A stretch of DNA of 64,000 bases. Origin: Planctomycetota bacterium (GTDB lineage: Bacteria > Planctomycetota > Phycisphaerae > UBA1845 > UTPLA1). This document shows, piece by piece, positions 61,976-64,000 of the stretch (position 1 is its first letter; each line of letters begins with the position of its first letter). Both the position numbers and the translations under genes were made by a program. Location of the stretch: assembly GCA_003576905.1 (NCBI GenBank), contig QEVG01000002.1, positions 62,001 through 126,000 on the forward strand. The letters are read 5' to 3'. The notes under the pieces were generated by a model. The model saw only the letters and a program-made list of their open reading frames with translations. It ran no database searches and had not been told where the DNA came from.

Positions 61976-64000
61976 ATGTCGACCGCGGAGCCGTCCATCG
62001 GGTCGCCCAGCGCGATCCTTCACGCCGTCTGGTGGGATGCGAAGCTGCACCTATTCGCACTTCCGTTGCCGGATTCGACGCGCGATGACTCCCGGGAGGC
62101 ATCAGCGGCGCACGCGCCGCCGGCGATTCCGTGTTCCATTTCGGAGCTGCGAGCCGCCATCGAAGAGCTTTCGCCTGAAAGCCTGATCGCTGCCGCGGCG
62201 CAGGAGTCTTCGCTCACGCTCTGGCTGCCGCGGAGCGCAGCGGACACACGCGGCGACACCGGCGACAGCGCCCAGCCTGACCTTCGAACGACAGACGTCC
62301 AGGCTCTGGCCCTCGGTCCGGCCGACGCCGTTGACTTTCTCGCCGGGCTCGCACCGGAAAGGGCACCTTCGGTGTCCGATTCGCTTCGCTACTGGGCAAT
62401 CCTGGCCCGGTTCCTGCTCTCGCAGCTCGCGCGGCAGAAGTTCTGCCCGGATATCAGCGAAGCGCGCGAGGAGGAGTATGTCGCGCGGTGGCGGCTCTTC
62501 GTGCTGGATCGAAGCGAGCTGACATGGCTGGAACGATTCGTCGCGGCGATGCCGCCCGTGTGCCGCGCAGTCGCCGCCGCGCCGGGTACGCCGTCGGACG
62601 CCACATCGCTGGTCGAGAGCTTTCTCGCGGAGGCGGCGGACTGCGTGATTCGCCGGACGCTGGCCGATGACGAGTTCTATCAGCAGATCCCGCGCAAGGC
62701 CGAGGAGTTCGGCAACTGGGACCTCAAATGGCTGGCGGCGCTCGTCGGTGACCGACGGGGGGTGGTCGCCGAGGCGGAGGAGAATGCCTCCGGCGCGGCA
62801 CAGGTCCGCTCCTGGATCGCCCAGGCCGAGGGCGACGACGGTCCGTCGCCGAAATTACGCTTCATCCTTCGGGAACCTGCCGACGGGCACGAACCGTCCT
62901 CCGCGCCGTGGACGCTTGAGTTTGAACTGCGCGCCGCCGATACCGGCGAAACACTTGACATCGTGCAGGTCTGGGCCGAGCGCGGCGATCAGCCCACCCT
63001 TCTCGGTTCCCACTTTATGAGCCGCCGCCAGCATCTCGCCGCGATGCTCGCCCGCGCGGCGGAGCTCTTTCCGGAGGTGGGGCGGGCCCTGGCCCGCGCC
63101 CGGTCGTCGGAGATTCGCCTGACGACGGCCGAGGCCCACGCCTTTCTGCGCGAGCGCGCGCCGCTCCTGGAAGCCGAAGGCTTCGAGATTGATCTTCCGG
63201 ACTGGGCGGTTCAGGCCGACCAGCAGCTCGGCCTCCAGCTTCACGTGGAGCCGCGCGATCAAGCCGGCGGCGGTGAAGTCAGCCTGAGCCGCCTCGGCCT
63301 GTCATCGCTGCTCGATTTCAACTGGCGGATCGCGGTCGGCGGCGACCGGCTCACAATGGAGGAGTTCGAGCAGCTTGCACGGCAAAAGGCTCCGCTGGTC
63401 AAGCTGCGCGGCCGGTGGATCGGCCTGGACCACAATGCCGCTGACAGGGCACTGGCCTTCCTCAAGCGGCAGCCGAAGGGGCCGATCACCTTGATGCAGG
63501 CGATCCGCCTTGCCGGCGGGGCCGACGAGGCCGACAGCGGGCTGCCGATCATCGGCCTTTCCGGGACCGACTGGCTGGAGAACTTCCTGCGCGAGTCGCC
63601 CGAAATGCAGGTCGAGGCCTTCGATCCGCCGCACGGCTTCATGGGGACGCTTCGGCCATACCAGCTTCGCGGCGTGCACTGGCTCGCGTTTCTCGACCGC
63701 ATCGGCATCGGCGCGTGCCTTGCCGATGACATGGGACTGGGCAAGACCATTCAACTCATTGCCCTGCTCCTGCACGAGCGCAGCGATGGAAACGCCCCCG
63801 GGCCGACGCTTCTTTTCTCGCCCATGTCGGTGGTCGGAAACTGGGAACGCGAGTTGCAGCGCTTTGCCCCGTCGCTCCGTGTGCTCGTTCATCACGGGCC
63901 GCTGCGGCTCGGGGGTGACGCATTCGTCGACGCCGCGCGGAACTGCGACGTTGTACTGACCACCTACGGCCTGGCGGGCCGCGAGAGCCGGGATTTCTCC
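61976..64000 (+). CDS. SNF2-family DEAD-like helicase, 3' end outside window
   Basis: The frame is open from ATG 61976 to the window end (at least 675 residues) without a stop. The N-terminal 550 residues match the SNF2 helicase-associated domain (HAVWWDAKLHLFA at the start; PLVKLRGRWIGLD near 475). The SNF2 ATPase domain begins with GTLRPYQLRGVHWLAFLDRI and Walker A ADDMGLGKTIQ, then LLFSPMSVVGNWERELQRF. It probably acts in DNA repair or transcription through DNA translocation. It is divergent from the SDR operon with 231 bases between, which likely hold both promoters. Confidence 0.9.
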   Translation, partial: MSTAEPSIGSPSAILHAVWWDAKLHLFALPLPDSTRDDSREASAAHAPPAIPCSISELRAAIEELSPESLIAAAAQESSLTLWLPRSAADTRGDTGDSAQPDLRTTDVQALALGPADAVDFLAGLAPERAPSVSDSLRYWAILARFLLSQLARQKFCPDISEAREEEYVARWRLFVLDRSELTWLERFVAAMPPVCRAVAAAPGTPSDATSLVESFLAEAADCVIRRTLADDEFYQQIPRKAEEFGNWDLKWLAALVGDRRGVVAEAEENASGAAQVRSWIAQAEGDDGPSPKLRFILREPADGHEPSSAPWTLEFELRAADTGETLDIVQVWAERGDQPTLLGSHFMSRRQHLAAMLARAAELFPEVGRALARARSSEIRLTTAEAHAFLRERAPLLEAEGFEIDLPDWAVQADQQLGLQLHVEPRDQAGGGEVSLSRLGLSSLLDFNWRIAVGGDRLTMEEFEQLARQKAPLVKLRGRWIGLDHNAADRALAFLKRQPKGPITLMQAIRLAGGADEADSGLPIIGLSGTDWLENFLRESPEMQVEAFDPPHGFMGTLRPYQLRGVHWLAFLDRIGIGACLADDMGLGKTIQLIALLLHERSDGNAPGPTLLFSPMSVVGNWERELQRFAPSLRVLVHHGPLRLGGDAFVDAARNCDVVLTTYGLAGRESRDFS

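Overview
The window is GC-rich chromosomal DNA that most likely comes from a planctomycete, perhaps of the Phycisphaerae type. This is an inference from gene content: a PEP-CTERM protein, a dockerin-tailed secreted repeat protein, Cys-rich giant secreted proteins, prepilin-like proteins, Ser/Thr kinases with TPR tails beside an ECF-type sigma factor, and a secreted caspase-like protease. I see no rRNA, tRNA, CRISPR array, prophage or insertion sequence.

Layout. 1-1215: the end of an RND efflux pump and an FAH-family enzyme. 1293-13695: one long plus-strand type IV pilus / type II secretion cluster: PilZ protein, assembly ATPase, platform protein, five pseudopilin-type proteins, a fused PilM-PilN protein, PilO-like, PilP/GspC-like, secretin and TPR lipoprotein, followed by an HDOD protein. 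Many of these genes overlap by ATGA or a few bases, which suggests translational coupling. No prepilin peptidase is present. 13889-20728: a promoter with a long leader, a 1,839-residue secreted repeat protein, and a PEP-CTERM protein that shares a domain with it. 20783-36339: metabolic and envelope genes, including a metallo-beta-lactamase-fold hydrolase, an ADP-forming acyl-CoA synthetase, a prepilin-like protein with a long leader, a DUF362 protein, a UDP-sugar pyrophosphorylase, a membrane glycosyltransferase, Lnt, two unknown proteins, a NifU-like protein, an esterase and a GT2 glycosyltransferase.

36340-37904 has no convincing gene. It looks like a roughly 1-kb structured RNA on the minus strand with its own sigma70-type promoter, divergent from rnpA. 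I could not assign it to a known RNA class, and it is the best candidate here for something undescribed. 37905-44016: rnpA, bactofilin, a PrcB-like lipoprotein, a TPR protein, miaB, pilT and two small unknown genes. The pilT product would power retraction of the pilus built by the first cluster.

44117-53941 (minus) is a signalling block: ECF-type sigma factor, kinase-TPR protein, dockerin/beta-helix secreted protein, second kinase-TPR protein. A secreted His-Cys caspase-family protease (54286-55440) diverges from it. 55546-57268 holds a PQQ-propeller protein and a small protein. 58188-61744 (minus) is an operon-like set of SDR protein, 2-aminomuconate-semialdehyde-dehydrogenase-like enzyme, membrane protein and RidA-family deaminase. 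It resembles the lower kynurenine (tryptophan) degradation route and ends in an elaborate terminator hairpin. The window closes inside an SNF2-family helicase gene.
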